This document shows positions 16,079 to 22,984 of a DNA stretch of 34,314 nucleotides, one piece after another. The position numbers and the translations under genes were made by a program. Origin of the DNA: Candidatus Kuenenia stuttgartensis (GTDB lineage: Bacteria; Planctomycetota; Planctomycetia; Pirellulales; UBA1268); assembly GCA_945891385.1 (NCBI GenBank), contig CAMDDJ010000033.1:1-34314 (forward strand), given 5' to 3'. How positions within the stretch are numbered: position 1 is the stretch's first letter; every line of letters starts with the position of its first letter. The notes under the pieces are model-generated. The model did not search any database. It saw nothing but the letters and a program-made list of their open reading frames with translations, and was not told where the DNA came from.

Positions 16079-16744
16079 ATGAAATCCAACCGTCGCTTCG
16101 TGATGCTCGGCATGGGCAGCTTCGGCACGGCCCTGGCCCGCCGGCTGGCCATCAACGGCTGCCATGTGATCGGAGTCGACTCCCGCCGGGATCGGCTGGA
16201 GGCGGTGAAGAACGAGATTCACGAGTGTGTGATTGGCGACGCCACCGACCGAGAAGTTCTGGAGAATCTCCCGCTCAAGGATGCCTCGGCCGTCTTCATC
16301 TCGCTGGGCGAGACGATCTCCCGATCGCTCCTGGCCACGCTCCACGTCAAGGAGCTCGGGGCCCGTCAGGTGGTGGTGAAGGGCGTGACCAAGGAGCACG
16401 GGAAGATCCTCGAGCATCTCGGGGCCGATCGGGTGGTCTTTCCCGAAGAGGAAGTGGCGAAGCAACTGGCTGACAAGATGACCTGGCCCAACGTGCTCGA
16501 CTTCCTGCCGATCGATCCCGAATACAGCGTGGCCGAGGTGGCGATGCCCTCGTCGCTTTCCGGCAAGACGCTGGCGGAGGCGAACCTGCGAAACGCGATC
16601 GGCGTGCAGGTGATGGGGATCAAGGATGTGCTGTCGGGGAAGCTCGACATGTTCCCCGACGGCCGCCGGATGCTGCTCGAGGACCAGGTGCTCCTCGTGG
16701 TGGGCCGGGCCGAGGAACTCCAGGCGCTCCGCGAGATGCCCTGA
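16079..16744 (+). CDS. ktrA: Potassium uptake RCK regulator, TrkA/KtrA family
   Basis: Cytoplasmic gating subunit of 221 aa. The Rossmann RCK-N domain starts with GMGSFG (G11, G13, G16) and continues GVDSRRDRLEAVKNEIHECVIGDATD, broken here as GVDSRRDRLE / AVKNEIHECVIGDATD; the C-terminal RCK-C domain follows from about residue 140 (YSVAEVAMPSSLSGKTLAEA). The length matches KtrA (about 220 aa), not the duplicated 450-aa E. coli TrkA. ATG at 16079 is preferred over GTG at 16076; the two give nearly identical proteins. NAD(H) or ATP/ADP binding is expected. Convergent with the Coa1-like gene, 11 bases apart. Confidence 0.9.
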   Translation: MKSNRRFVMLGMGSFGTALARRLAINGCHVIGVDSRRDRLEAVKNEIHECVIGDATDREVLENLPLKDASAVFISLGETISRSLLATLHVKELGARQVVVKGVTKEHGKILEHLGADRVVFPEEEVAKQLADKMTWPNVLDFLPIDPEYSVAEVAMPSSLSGKTLAEANLRNAIGVQVMGIKDVLSGKLDMFPDGRRMLLEDQVLLVVGRAEELQALREMP

Positions 16745-16755
16745 CGCCGCGATGG

Positions 16756-17232
16756 CTACTGGCCCGGGGGACCCGGAGGGAGCGTGATCTCGATCTCGCC
16801 GGGCGGGGGCGGAGCGCTGGAGGTGGTGGGCTGAGCGGCGCCGGGATCGAATTTGGGAGTGTCGACGCCGGTGCGGGCCTCGAGATCGGCGGTCAACGCG
16901 AGGGCTTCGCCGCCGGCTTGTTCGAGCTTCAACTGGGTGATGCCCCACTCGCCCCGCGTCTTCTTGCCCTCGACGACGGCGACAGCGGCAGCCTTGGGGC
17001 CGGTCACGTCGAACTTCAGCTGAGCGATGCCGTCGGTCTCGTTGGCCGTGCCGCGGACGCTGCGGCCGCAACTCACCGGCTCGCCGACCGCAGCGGCTAC
17101 CCGCGGATTCGCCTTGAGTTCCTCCACCGCCTCGATCACGAGCGGATGCTCGGCCAGGCGGCTGCAGCCGGAACCCAGTGCGGCGACGAGGACGACGAGA
17201 GCAAGAACTGACTGATTCCAGGCTGCGGGCAT
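16756..17232 (-). CDS. Lipoprotein with Coa1-like domain
   Basis: 158 aa, start ATG at 17232. The signal peptide ends in a lipobox-like LGSGC (Cys23), giving a probable lipoprotein. The central part, HPLVIEAVEELKANP with VAAAVGEPVSC, then GIAQLKFDVTGPKAAAVAVV and TRGEWGITQLKLE, matches the pattern of Coa1/Tim21-like proteins (helix, then small mixed sheet), in which bacterial members of unknown role also occur. The Pro/Gly-rich tail APPPPGEIEITLPPGPPGQ is unlike the core. There is no cytochrome oxidase gene nearby, so a respiratory role is not implied. Medium confidence in the domain, good confidence in the gene. Confidence 0.68.
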   Translation of the reverse strand: MPAAWNQSVLALVVLVAALGSGCSRLAEHPLVIEAVEELKANPRVAAAVGEPVSCGRSVRGTANETDGIAQLKFDVTGPKAAAVAVVEGKKTRGEWGITQLKLEQAGGEALALTADLEARTGVDTPKFDPGAAQPTTSSAPPPPGEIEITLPPGPPGQ

Positions 17233-17317
17233 CGTGGGCCTCCGTGCGCGAACGATGAACAACTGAGCAGAGAACGACTGAGCGAAACCGACAACCCCGT
17301 CGATCCCGCGGCAGGGC

Positions 17318-17926
17318 TCATCCCTTGGCGTCGTGGGCTCGGCACCAGGCGATGATGTCGGCGGTGGTCTTGGGCAGCGGGCCGCTCGCGGCCTTGGCGG
17401 CAGGCTGTGCAGCAGGTGCCGCCGGCTCGGGAGCCGACTCCGCAATGGGCTCCTCGACTGGCACGGCCGAAGCCTGCGGCTCCGCGGCAGCGGCCTTCTT
17501 GCCACGAGCCGCGGCGAGGATGTCGGCCGTGGAGAGCTTGCCGGCCGGCTTTGCAGCGGCCGGGGCCGCGGCCTTGCCCCGGGCGGCCGCCAGGATGTCG
17601 GCGGTCGAGGGCTTCTTGGCGGCGGCGGCGGTCGACGCCGGCTTGGCGGCAGGCTTGGCGGGCGCTGCAGCCTTCGCCGCGGGCTTGGCCTTCGGCTCCG
17701 CCGGCTTGGGCAGCGGCTTGGGCACGATCTTTAGAAAGGCTGGATCAATGTCATACCAGCCGATGTTGTTGTATTGATCGAACTCGACCAGGCAGCGGCC
17801 GTTCATGTTGACCGTCTTCACGATTCCCGTGGCGCGGGCGAACCGAGCCAGTTCCGGGGCGGGCGAATCGATCACGACATACTTGTCGGTCCACTCAGCC
17901 TTGAGTCGCTCGATGACGTCGAACAT
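17318..17926 (-). CDS. Ala/Pro/Lys-rich protein with STADILAAARGK repeats
   Basis: 202 aa, start ATG 17926. Residues 1-70 form a small domain (MFDVIERLKAEWTDKYVVID, then ATGIVKTVNMNGRCLVEFDQ, YNNIGWYDIDPAFLKIV) that looks like an SH3/KOW-type barrel. The rest is a disordered Ala/Lys/Pro linker holding three copies of one motif: PSTADILAAARGK (106-118), LSTADILAAARGK (131-143) and a diverged KTTADIIAWCRAH (186-198). I have seen such repeats in planctomycete proteins of unknown role. The domain plus short helical motifs suggests an adaptor that binds one partner at several sites. No signal peptide. Confidence 0.78.
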   Translation of the reverse strand: MFDVIERLKAEWTDKYVVIDSPAPELARFARATGIVKTVNMNGRCLVEFDQYNNIGWYDIDPAFLKIVPKPLPKPAEPKAKPAAKAAAPAKPAAKPASTAAAAKKPSTADILAAARGKAAAPAAAKPAGKLSTADILAAARGKKAAAAEPQASAVPVEEPIAESAPEPAAPAAQPAAKAASGPLPKTTADIIAWCRAHDAKG

Positions 17927-18006
17927 GGGCTCGTCGGGGGCAGCGGGGAAACGGGCGGAGAGCTCAAAATGTGATCGATTCGCCGGGCTGCCGCAACCCG
18001 CGATCG

Positions 18007-18513
18007 TCAGACCCGGCCGCCGGCCTCCGCCGGGCCGCCTTGGGTGCGGAGCCGGAGGCCGGCAGGCCCCGCTGTGTAGGCCCAGCGGATGGTCGCCGTC
18101 GCTGCGTTGCCGAGGTCGGCCGACAGACGGCAGGTCTCGCCCGCGGCGGTGGCGTATGTCGATCCCAGCCAGACCGCCGGCTCCTGGATTCGACAGGCCA
18201 GATCGAAGACGAGCGTGTCGGGCTCGGCCTGGCAGGCCGACACGCTCAGCGAGTAGTGCGACCGGCCCGCCTTGCCCACGCCCAGGAGCACGGGCTCGGC
18301 GGCTATCCGCACCAGAGAAAGCTCGACCACCGGCGGCGAGGCGGGCCAGCGGGGGTCGCTGGCCTCGCCCGCGGGGCCTTCGACCGACTGCCAGACGCTC
18401 CCATCGGCGAGCCGCACCGCGTGCTCCCAGCGGTCGCCTGACCGGGTGAACACGACCCGCGTCGCGCCGGCGGCGAGTTCGAGAGCTTCGGGAGTGTCGT
18501 TCCGCGTCGTCAT
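18007..18513 (-). CDS. Hypothetical protein, beta-rich
   Basis: 168 aa, with ATG at 18513 preferred to GTG at 18546. No signal peptide. Strands such as TRVVFTRSGDRWEHAVRLAD, VELSLVRIAAEPVLLGVGKA and DTLVFDLACRIQEPAVWLGS suggest a beta-sandwich or lipocalin-like fold. I do not recognise the family. It is divergent from the histidine kinase (66 bases between start codons), so they may share a control region, but a functional link is not shown. Confidence 0.55.
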   Translation of the reverse strand: MTTRNDTPEALELAAGATRVVFTRSGDRWEHAVRLADGSVWQSVEGPAGEASDPRWPASPPVVELSLVRIAAEPVLLGVGKAGRSHYSLSVSACQAEPDTLVFDLACRIQEPAVWLGSTYATAAGETCRLSADLGNAATATIRWAYTAGPAGLRLRTQGGPAEAGGRV

Positions 18514-18579
18514 GGCCGGGGGGATATTCTCTTGGCTGGCGTCCACAGGCTCGTGCGGGCTCGGGCAGGCTGATCCGTC

Positions 18580-19491
18580 ATGGAACCGCGTCGTTCGCTT
18601 CGCTGGCCGATTCTGCTCGGCGTGGTGCTGATCGGATCGCTCGTGGCCCTCACGATCGGCTGGGTGCTCGTGAGCATCGCGGCGGCCCTAGGATCTCGCA
18701 ATGCCGCCTTCTACTGGGCGGCCCTGGGCGTGGGGGTGGCCCTGCTCGTGGTGGTGCTGGCGGGGGTGATCGTGTATCTGGCCCTCACGGTCAAGGCGAT
18801 CGCGCTGTCGCAGCGGCAGAGCAACTTCATCGACAGCGTGACCCACGAACTCAAGAGCCCACTGGCTTCGCTCAAGCTCTGCCTGCAGACGCTCACTCGG
18901 CGGGCCGTGCCGGCCGAGCAGCAGGCCGACTTCCATCGGCTCATGCTTCAGGACGTGGAGCGACTCGACGGGCTGATCGACCACCTGCTCGACGCAGCCC
19001 GCACGCTCAACCGCCGTCCGGCCGGCTCTGCCGAAGTGACGGAACTCGGTCCGCTCCTGGAGCAGGCCCGGGCCGCGGTCAGCCAGCGGCACGGCGTGGA
19101 TCCCGGGTGCGTGCGAATCGAAGCGGCACCCGGCCTGCGGGTTCGCGGCCGCGAGACCGATGTCGAGATCGTGGTCCGCAACCTGGTCGACAACGCCGTC
19201 AAGTACTCGCTGCCCGATCCGGAGGTGGAGGTGACCGCCGCCGCGGGCAAGGGCATCGTGACGGTACGGGTGGCCGACAACGGCCCCGGCATCCCGCTCT
19301 CAGAGCGAAACGCCGTGTTTCGCCGATTCGTGCGGCTGGGGAGCGAACTCGAACGGAGCACGCCCGGCACCGGGCTCGGGCTGTTTCTCGTCAGGTCGCT
19401 CGTGAAGCAGATGCGAGGCAAAGTCACGGCCAAGGGGCGGCTCACCCAGCGGGGCAGCATTTTCGAGGTCGAACTCCCCGCCGCTGGTTAG
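18580..19491 (+). CDS. Sensor histidine kinase, membrane-bound
   Basis: 303 aa, with two membrane helices (about 10-35 and 47-70) enclosing a very short extracytoplasmic loop, so the sensor is probably in the membrane. The catalytic core is complete: H-box DSVTHELKSPLASLKL with H89, N-box RNLVDNAVKYS (N201, N205), G1 VADNGPGIP (D233), F-box FRRFV and G2 GTGLGLFLV (about 263-271). There is no HAMP domain visible. No response regulator gene is adjacent on either side, so it is an orphan kinase in this window. Its 3' end lies beside a hairpin at 19511-19546. Confidence 0.9.
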   Translation: MEPRRSLRWPILLGVVLIGSLVALTIGWVLVSIAAALGSRNAAFYWAALGVGVALLVVVLAGVIVYLALTVKAIALSQRQSNFIDSVTHELKSPLASLKLCLQTLTRRAVPAEQQADFHRLMLQDVERLDGLIDHLLDAARTLNRRPAGSAEVTELGPLLEQARAAVSQRHGVDPGCVRIEAAPGLRVRGRETDVEIVVRNLVDNAVKYSLPDPEVEVTAAAGKGIVTVRVADNGPGIPLSERNAVFRRFVRLGSELERSTPGTGLGLFLVRSLVKQMRGKVTAKGRLTQRGSIFEVELPAAG

Positions 19492-19510
19492 CGGTGCGTG
19501 CGGTGAACGA

Positions 19511-19546
19511 GAGCCCCGCTCCAGCGGCTTCGAGAGCGGGAGGCTC
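19511..19546 (+). terminator. Hairpin after the histidine kinase gene
   Basis: GAGCCCCGCTC (19511-19521) pairs with GAGCGG (19534-19539) plus GGCTC (19542-19546), leaving a two-base bulge and a 12-base loop. It lies 20 bases after the kinase stop codon. No T-run follows, so terminator function is tentative. Confidence 0.4.
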
Positions 19547-19655
19547 GGACGTCGGCGAACGCTCGCGGAGCAGTTGGGGCGTATCTTCGCCCGGAACGCG
19601 ACTTTTGCCGTCCCCGAGCCGGCGCCGCTGAGTTGACCTTGTCGCGCGGGGCGTC

Positions 19656-19785
19656 GGGGCTGCCGGCATCCTCTCGCTTCACGTTCGCGTCGGCCCTCCC
19701 GGCCTCCGCTCACGGCGTGTCCGCTGCGCTTCGCCATCCTGGCTTCGCTTGCTCCCACAGCACGCTCGAGGACACCGGCAGCCCC
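19656..19785. repeat. Inverted-repeat-bounded element of about 130 bp (MITE- or REP-like)
   Basis: The 18-base left end GGGGCTGCCGG-CA-TCCTC (19656-19673) and the right end GAGGA-CA-CCGGCAGCCCC (19768-19785) match as an inverted repeat at 16 of 18 positions, with perfect 11-bp outer arms. The inside is GC-rich with repeated GCTTCGC-like words and no gene. No target site duplication is evident. Small non-autonomous elements and palindromic repeats have this look; copies elsewhere in the genome would decide. Confidence 0.45.
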
Positions 19786-19876
19786 TCCCGGTTCCCGGAT
19801 CGCAGACGGTACACGATCGTTCAACCGGCCAAAGACAGAGGCTCGGGGGTTGGCGGACGCTGACGGAATTCCTGGA

Positions 19877-19904
19877 TTGACATATCGTATTGTTCCGATA
19901 TATT
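19877..19904 (+). promoter_or_regulatory. Strong sigma70-like promoter of the persulfide dioxygenase cassette
   Basis: -35 TTGACA (19877-19882) and -10 TATATT (19899-19904), spaced 16 bases. It sits in a conspicuous AT-rich island in GC-rich DNA. Transcription would start near 19911, giving a leader of about 35 bases before the ATG at 19946. This is the best promoter match in the window. Confidence 0.65.
19882..19901. promoter_or_regulatory. Operator-like inverted repeat over the promoter
   Basis: ATATCG (19882-19887) and CGATAT (19896-19901) form a perfect 6-bp inverted repeat with an 8-base spacer, spanning the promoter core. A direct repeat TTGACAYATCG also occurs at 19877-19887 and 19903-19913. 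Short AT-rich inverted repeats covering the promoter are typical of ArsR-family repressors (SqrR/BigR sense persulfide in other bacteria). Which regulator binds here is inference. Confidence 0.5.
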
Positions 19905-19945
19905 GACACATCGGCCTACCAGTCCGTTCCCGGAGTCTCCCCCAC

Positions 19946-21361
19946 ATGAAGATCCAGCAGTACTACCTCGCGTGCCTCTCTCACGCCTCCTACATGGTGA
20001 CCGACGAAAAGACGAAAACGGCCGCCGTGATCGACCCCCAGCGGGACATCGATCAGTACCTCGCCGACGCCAAGGCCGGCGGCTTCACGATCAAGTACGT
20101 GTTTCTCACCCACTTCCACGCCGACTTCATCTCTGGCCACATTGAACTGCGGGATCAGGCCGGGGCAGCGATCCACCTCGGCAGCCGGGCTCAGGCGGAG
20201 TTCGAGTGCGTGCAGATGAAGGACGGTGATGCGGTGGTGTTCGGCGACACCAAACTCGCGGTGCTCGAGACTCCCGGCCACACCCCGGAAGGCATCTCGA
20301 TCCTCGCCTACGATCTGGCCGCGAGCGGAACGGAGCCGGTCGCCGTCTTCACCGGCGACACCCTCTTCATCGGCGACGTCGGCCGGCCCGACCTGCTGGC
20401 GAGCATCGGCGTCACGGCCGACGAACTGGCCGACATGCTCTACGACAGCATCACGAACAAACTCGTGAAGCTTCCCGACGCGACGCTCGTCTACCCGGCC
20501 CACGGGGCGGGCAGCCTGTGCGGCAAAGCGCTCTCCAAGGAGACCGTCTCCACGATCGGCGAGCAGAAGAAGTTCAACTACGCGCTCCAGCCGATGAGCC
20601 GCGAGGCGTTCAAGAGCATCGTCACGGCCGACCAGCCCGAAGCGCCCGACTACTTCGTGCACGACGCGATCCTCAATCGCAAGGAACGGACCGCCCTCCA
20701 CGACACGCTCGAGCAGAGCCTCAAGCCGCTGCCGATCGAGGAGGTCCTGGCCGTCGTGGCGACGGGTGGACAATTGCTGGATGTCCGCGATGCGATCGAC
20801 TTCGAGGGCGAGCATCTTCGCGGCGCGATCAACATCCCCCTCTCGGGCAAGTACGCCACCTGGGCCGGCTCGATGCTCACCCACTCCGAGCCGATCATCG
20901 TGATCGCCGAGGAGGGAGGCGAGGAGGAGGCCGTGATGCGGCTGGGGCGGATTGGCTTCGACAACGTGGCGGGCTATCTGGCCGGCGGCATGCGGGCACT
21001 CGAGAAGCGTCCCGAGCTGGCCGAAGGCACCGAGCGGATCACCGCACCGGCGCTGGCAGAGTGGCTGGCAGGTGATCGGCCCGACGCAGGCGCGAAGCCG
21101 ACCGTGCTCGATGTCCGCAGCGAGGCCGAGTACGCCGCCGGACATGTGCCGGGCAGCATCAACATCCCGCTGCCACGCCTGGACGAGCGATTCGCCGAGC
21201 TGCCCGCAGCGGGGCCGCTCGTCGTGCACTGCGAGGGCGGCTATCGCTCGGCGATCGGCGTCAGTCTGCTGCAGAAGCTCGGCCGCCGCGACGTGTTCGA
21301 TCTCGTGGGCGGCTACAAGGCCTGGCACGCGACCCACGCGGCCATGCCGGCAAAGGCCTGA
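19946..21361 (+). CDS. Persulfide dioxygenase-rhodanese fusion, CstB-like
   Basis: 471 aa. Domain 1 (residues 1-240) is an ETHE1-like metallo-beta-lactamase fold with THFHADFISGH (H56, H58, D60, H65), PGH (H112), TGD (D138) and PAH (H186), the mononuclear iron site of persulfide dioxygenases; SLCGK has a Cys (192) close to that site. Domain 2 (about 268-352) is a rhodanese fold whose active loop IVIAEEGGEEEAV has no Cys, so it is inactive. Domain 3 (about 370-460) is a rhodanese with C429 in VVHCEGGYRSA. This layout (dioxygenase, pseudo-rhodanese, rhodanese) is that of staphylococcal CstB, which oxidises persulfides to sulfite and thiosulfate. The signal-less cytoplasmic protein is followed by a TSUP transporter after 66 bases. 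Confidence 0.88.
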   Translation: MKIQQYYLACLSHASYMVTDEKTKTAAVIDPQRDIDQYLADAKAGGFTIKYVFLTHFHADFISGHIELRDQAGAAIHLGSRAQAEFECVQMKDGDAVVFGDTKLAVLETPGHTPEGISILAYDLAASGTEPVAVFTGDTLFIGDVGRPDLLASIGVTADELADMLYDSITNKLVKLPDATLVYPAHGAGSLCGKALSKETVSTIGEQKKFNYALQPMSREAFKSIVTADQPEAPDYFVHDAILNRKERTALHDTLEQSLKPLPIEEVLAVVATGGQLLDVRDAIDFEGEHLRGAINIPLSGKYATWAGSMLTHSEPIIVIAEEGGEEEAVMRLGRIGFDNVAGYLAGGMRALEKRPELAEGTERITAPALAEWLAGDRPDAGAKPTVLDVRSEAEYAAGHVPGSINIPLPRLDERFAELPAAGPLVVHCEGGYRSAIGVSLLQKLGRRDVFDLVGGYKAWHATHAAMPAKA

Positions 21362-21427
21362 GTCGGAGGCCATGCGTCGCCGCAGGAAGCGGCGGCCGTT
21401 CCCGTCGTTTCGTTCGAGCACCAAGGC

Positions 21428-22306
21428 ATGATGTCGTCCATCCCGCTCCTTGCCGCCACCGCCGCAGCGTCGGCCGCGCCCATCTGGCCGTCGTTGCCGG
21501 CGGTGGTGGCGGGAGTGCTGGTGGGCCTCTCGCTCGGGCTCACCGGCGGCGGCGGGGCGATCTTCGCCGTGCCCATGCTCGTCTACTGGATCGGCGTCGA
21601 GCCATCGACCGCCGTCGGGATCTCGCTGTTGACGGTCGCCGTCGCCGCGGCCGTGGGCGCCTTCGAGCGGTGGCGGTACGGCCAATTGGAACTGCCCACC
21701 GGGCTCTTGTTCGCGACCGCCGGCATGCTCACCGCACCGGTGGGCAGTTGGCTGGCCGCACGGATTCCGGAGCAGCCGCTGCTGGCCTCGTTCGCGATCC
21801 TGATGCTCGTCATTGCCGGGCGGATGTGGCGGAAGGCCGGCGAACCCGCGGAGCGGCTGCCGCCGTACGCCGTCGACCCCGGCAGCGGCCCGGCCTGCCG
21901 CCGCGATCCCCAGGGAAAATTGCGGCTCACCAGCCGCTGTGCCACGGTGCTCGGACTCGCGGGGCTCTGCGTGGGATTGCTCTCGGGCCTGTACGGCGTG
22001 GGCGGCGGCTTTCTGATCGTGCCGGCGCTCGTGACCTTCGCCGCCATGGGAGTGCCACGGGCCGTCGGCACCTCGCTGTTCGTGATGACGCTCGTGGGAC
22101 TCTCGGGCGTAGCCGCCCACGTCGGCCAAGGCCGACCGATCCCGCTGCCGATTGCTGCCGGCTTCGTGGCCGGCAGCATCCCGGGCCTGTTCGCCGGATC
22201 GTTCCTGGGCCGCCGACTCACCGGTCCGCTCCTCTCGAAGGTGTTCGCGGTGGCGATCGTCTGCGTGGCGGTGTTCGTGATCGCCCGCTCGCTGCTCGCG
22301 GGCTGA
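21428..22306 (+). CDS. TSUP (TauE/SafE) family anion exporter
   Basis: 292 aa membrane protein with about eight helices and the family's internal repeat: GLSLGLTGGGGAIFAVPMLV (broken as GLSLGLTGGGG / AIFAVPMLV; residues about 34-53) and GLLSGLYGVGGGFLIVPALV (about 185-204). TauE/SafE proteins move sulfite, sulfoacetate or related organosulfonates. Placed directly after a persulfide dioxygenase, as in the S. aureus cst locus, it most likely exports sulfite or thiosulfate. Start at ATG 21428 or 21431 is ambiguous but makes no difference to the protein except one residue. Confidence 0.85.
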   Translation: MMSSIPLLAATAAASAAPIWPSLPAVVAGVLVGLSLGLTGGGGAIFAVPMLVYWIGVEPSTAVGISLLTVAVAAAVGAFERWRYGQLELPTGLLFATAGMLTAPVGSWLAARIPEQPLLASFAILMLVIAGRMWRKAGEPAERLPPYAVDPGSGPACRRDPQGKLRLTSRCATVLGLAGLCVGLLSGLYGVGGGFLIVPALVTFAAMGVPRAVGTSLFVMTLVGLSGVAAHVGQGRPIPLPIAAGFVAGSIPGLFAGSFLGRRLTGPLLSKVFAVAIVCVAVFVIARSLLAG

Positions 22307-22347
22307 TATCCTGTGAGCGTCGATTCCTACCCAGAGGTTCCCGCCGC

Positions 22348-22962
22348 ATGCCCCGCCCCGCCCCCTCGTCACCCCGCCGCTCCCTGCTCGCTTCCGTCGC
22401 CTCGGTGCCCCTGCTCGTCGCCCTGGGCGTCTCCTGCCTCGCATCCGATCCGCCGCCACCGGCGGCGGATCCGACGGCTCCTCGGCTCTCCCGGCCGCTC
22501 GAGTTCCCCCTGATCGAGGGCTACGGGTCGGTGGTGGCCTTGCCCGAAGCGGAAGAGCGGCCGCGAATCGGCGGCCGCGTGGTCTTCGACACCACGGCGG
22601 CCGCACCCGCGGGTAAGGCGAACCGTGGGCTGGAGAGCGCGGCCCGGCTGGTGAACATCTATGCCCAGGAAGGCATGACCGCGAGCCGGCCCCAGATCGC
22701 CGTGATCCTCCACCACAATGCGATGCCGTCGGCGCTCGCCGATTCGGCCCACGAGCGAGCTGGTGGCGGCTCGAATCCGAATCGGGAACTCGTGGAGCGG
22801 CTCCTGGCCGCCGGTGTCGAGGTCTGGGTCTGCGGGCAATCGCTCGTGCGGGGTGGCCACGCCCTCTCCGACGTGATCCCGGGCATCCGGGTTGCCCACT
22901 CGGCCATGATCTTCAACATGAATCGTCAGCAGGACGGCTGGGCGTCGCTGGGCGTCCACTGA
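22348..22962 (+). CDS. Exported DsrE-like protein with conserved cysteine
   Basis: 204 aa, start ATG 22348, with AGAGG about 13 bases upstream. The N-terminus has twin arginine residues (R10, R11 in SPRRSLLASV) and a hydrophobic stretch, then GVSC, so it may be Tat- or Sec-exported, possibly as a lipoprotein. The domain from about residue 75 (RVVFDTT, GLESAARLVNIYAQEGM, QIAVILHHNAMPSALAD, GVEVWVCGQSLVRGGH) matches DsrE/YchN-type proteins, with C162 at the conserved sulfur-carrier position. It lies 41 bases after the TSUP gene, so a periplasmic or cell-surface sulfur-handling role fits the context. Substrate unproven. Confidence 0.72.
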   Translation: MPRPAPSSPRRSLLASVASVPLLVALGVSCLASDPPPPAADPTAPRLSRPLEFPLIEGYGSVVALPEAEERPRIGGRVVFDTTAAAPAGKANRGLESAARLVNIYAQEGMTASRPQIAVILHHNAMPSALADSAHERAGGGSNPNRELVERLLAAGVEVWVCGQSLVRGGHALSDVIPGIRVAHSAMIFNMNRQQDGWASLGVH

Positions 22963-22984
22963 GCCGTCGGAGAGCCTCGCCATC

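Larger units (their letters stand above)
19492..19876. other. Gene-free stretch between the histidine kinase and the sulfur cassette
   Basis: Four hundred or so bases with no credible gene on either strand. It contains a hairpin (19511-19546) and an inverted-repeat-bounded element (19656-19785), listed separately. The short frames here are Arg- or Ser-rich and have no family features. Confidence 0.5.

Noticed and set aside
19300-19947. Minus-strand open frame over the histidine kinase end and gene-free region
   Set aside because: Runs antisense to a certain gene and through inverted repeats; no family signal.
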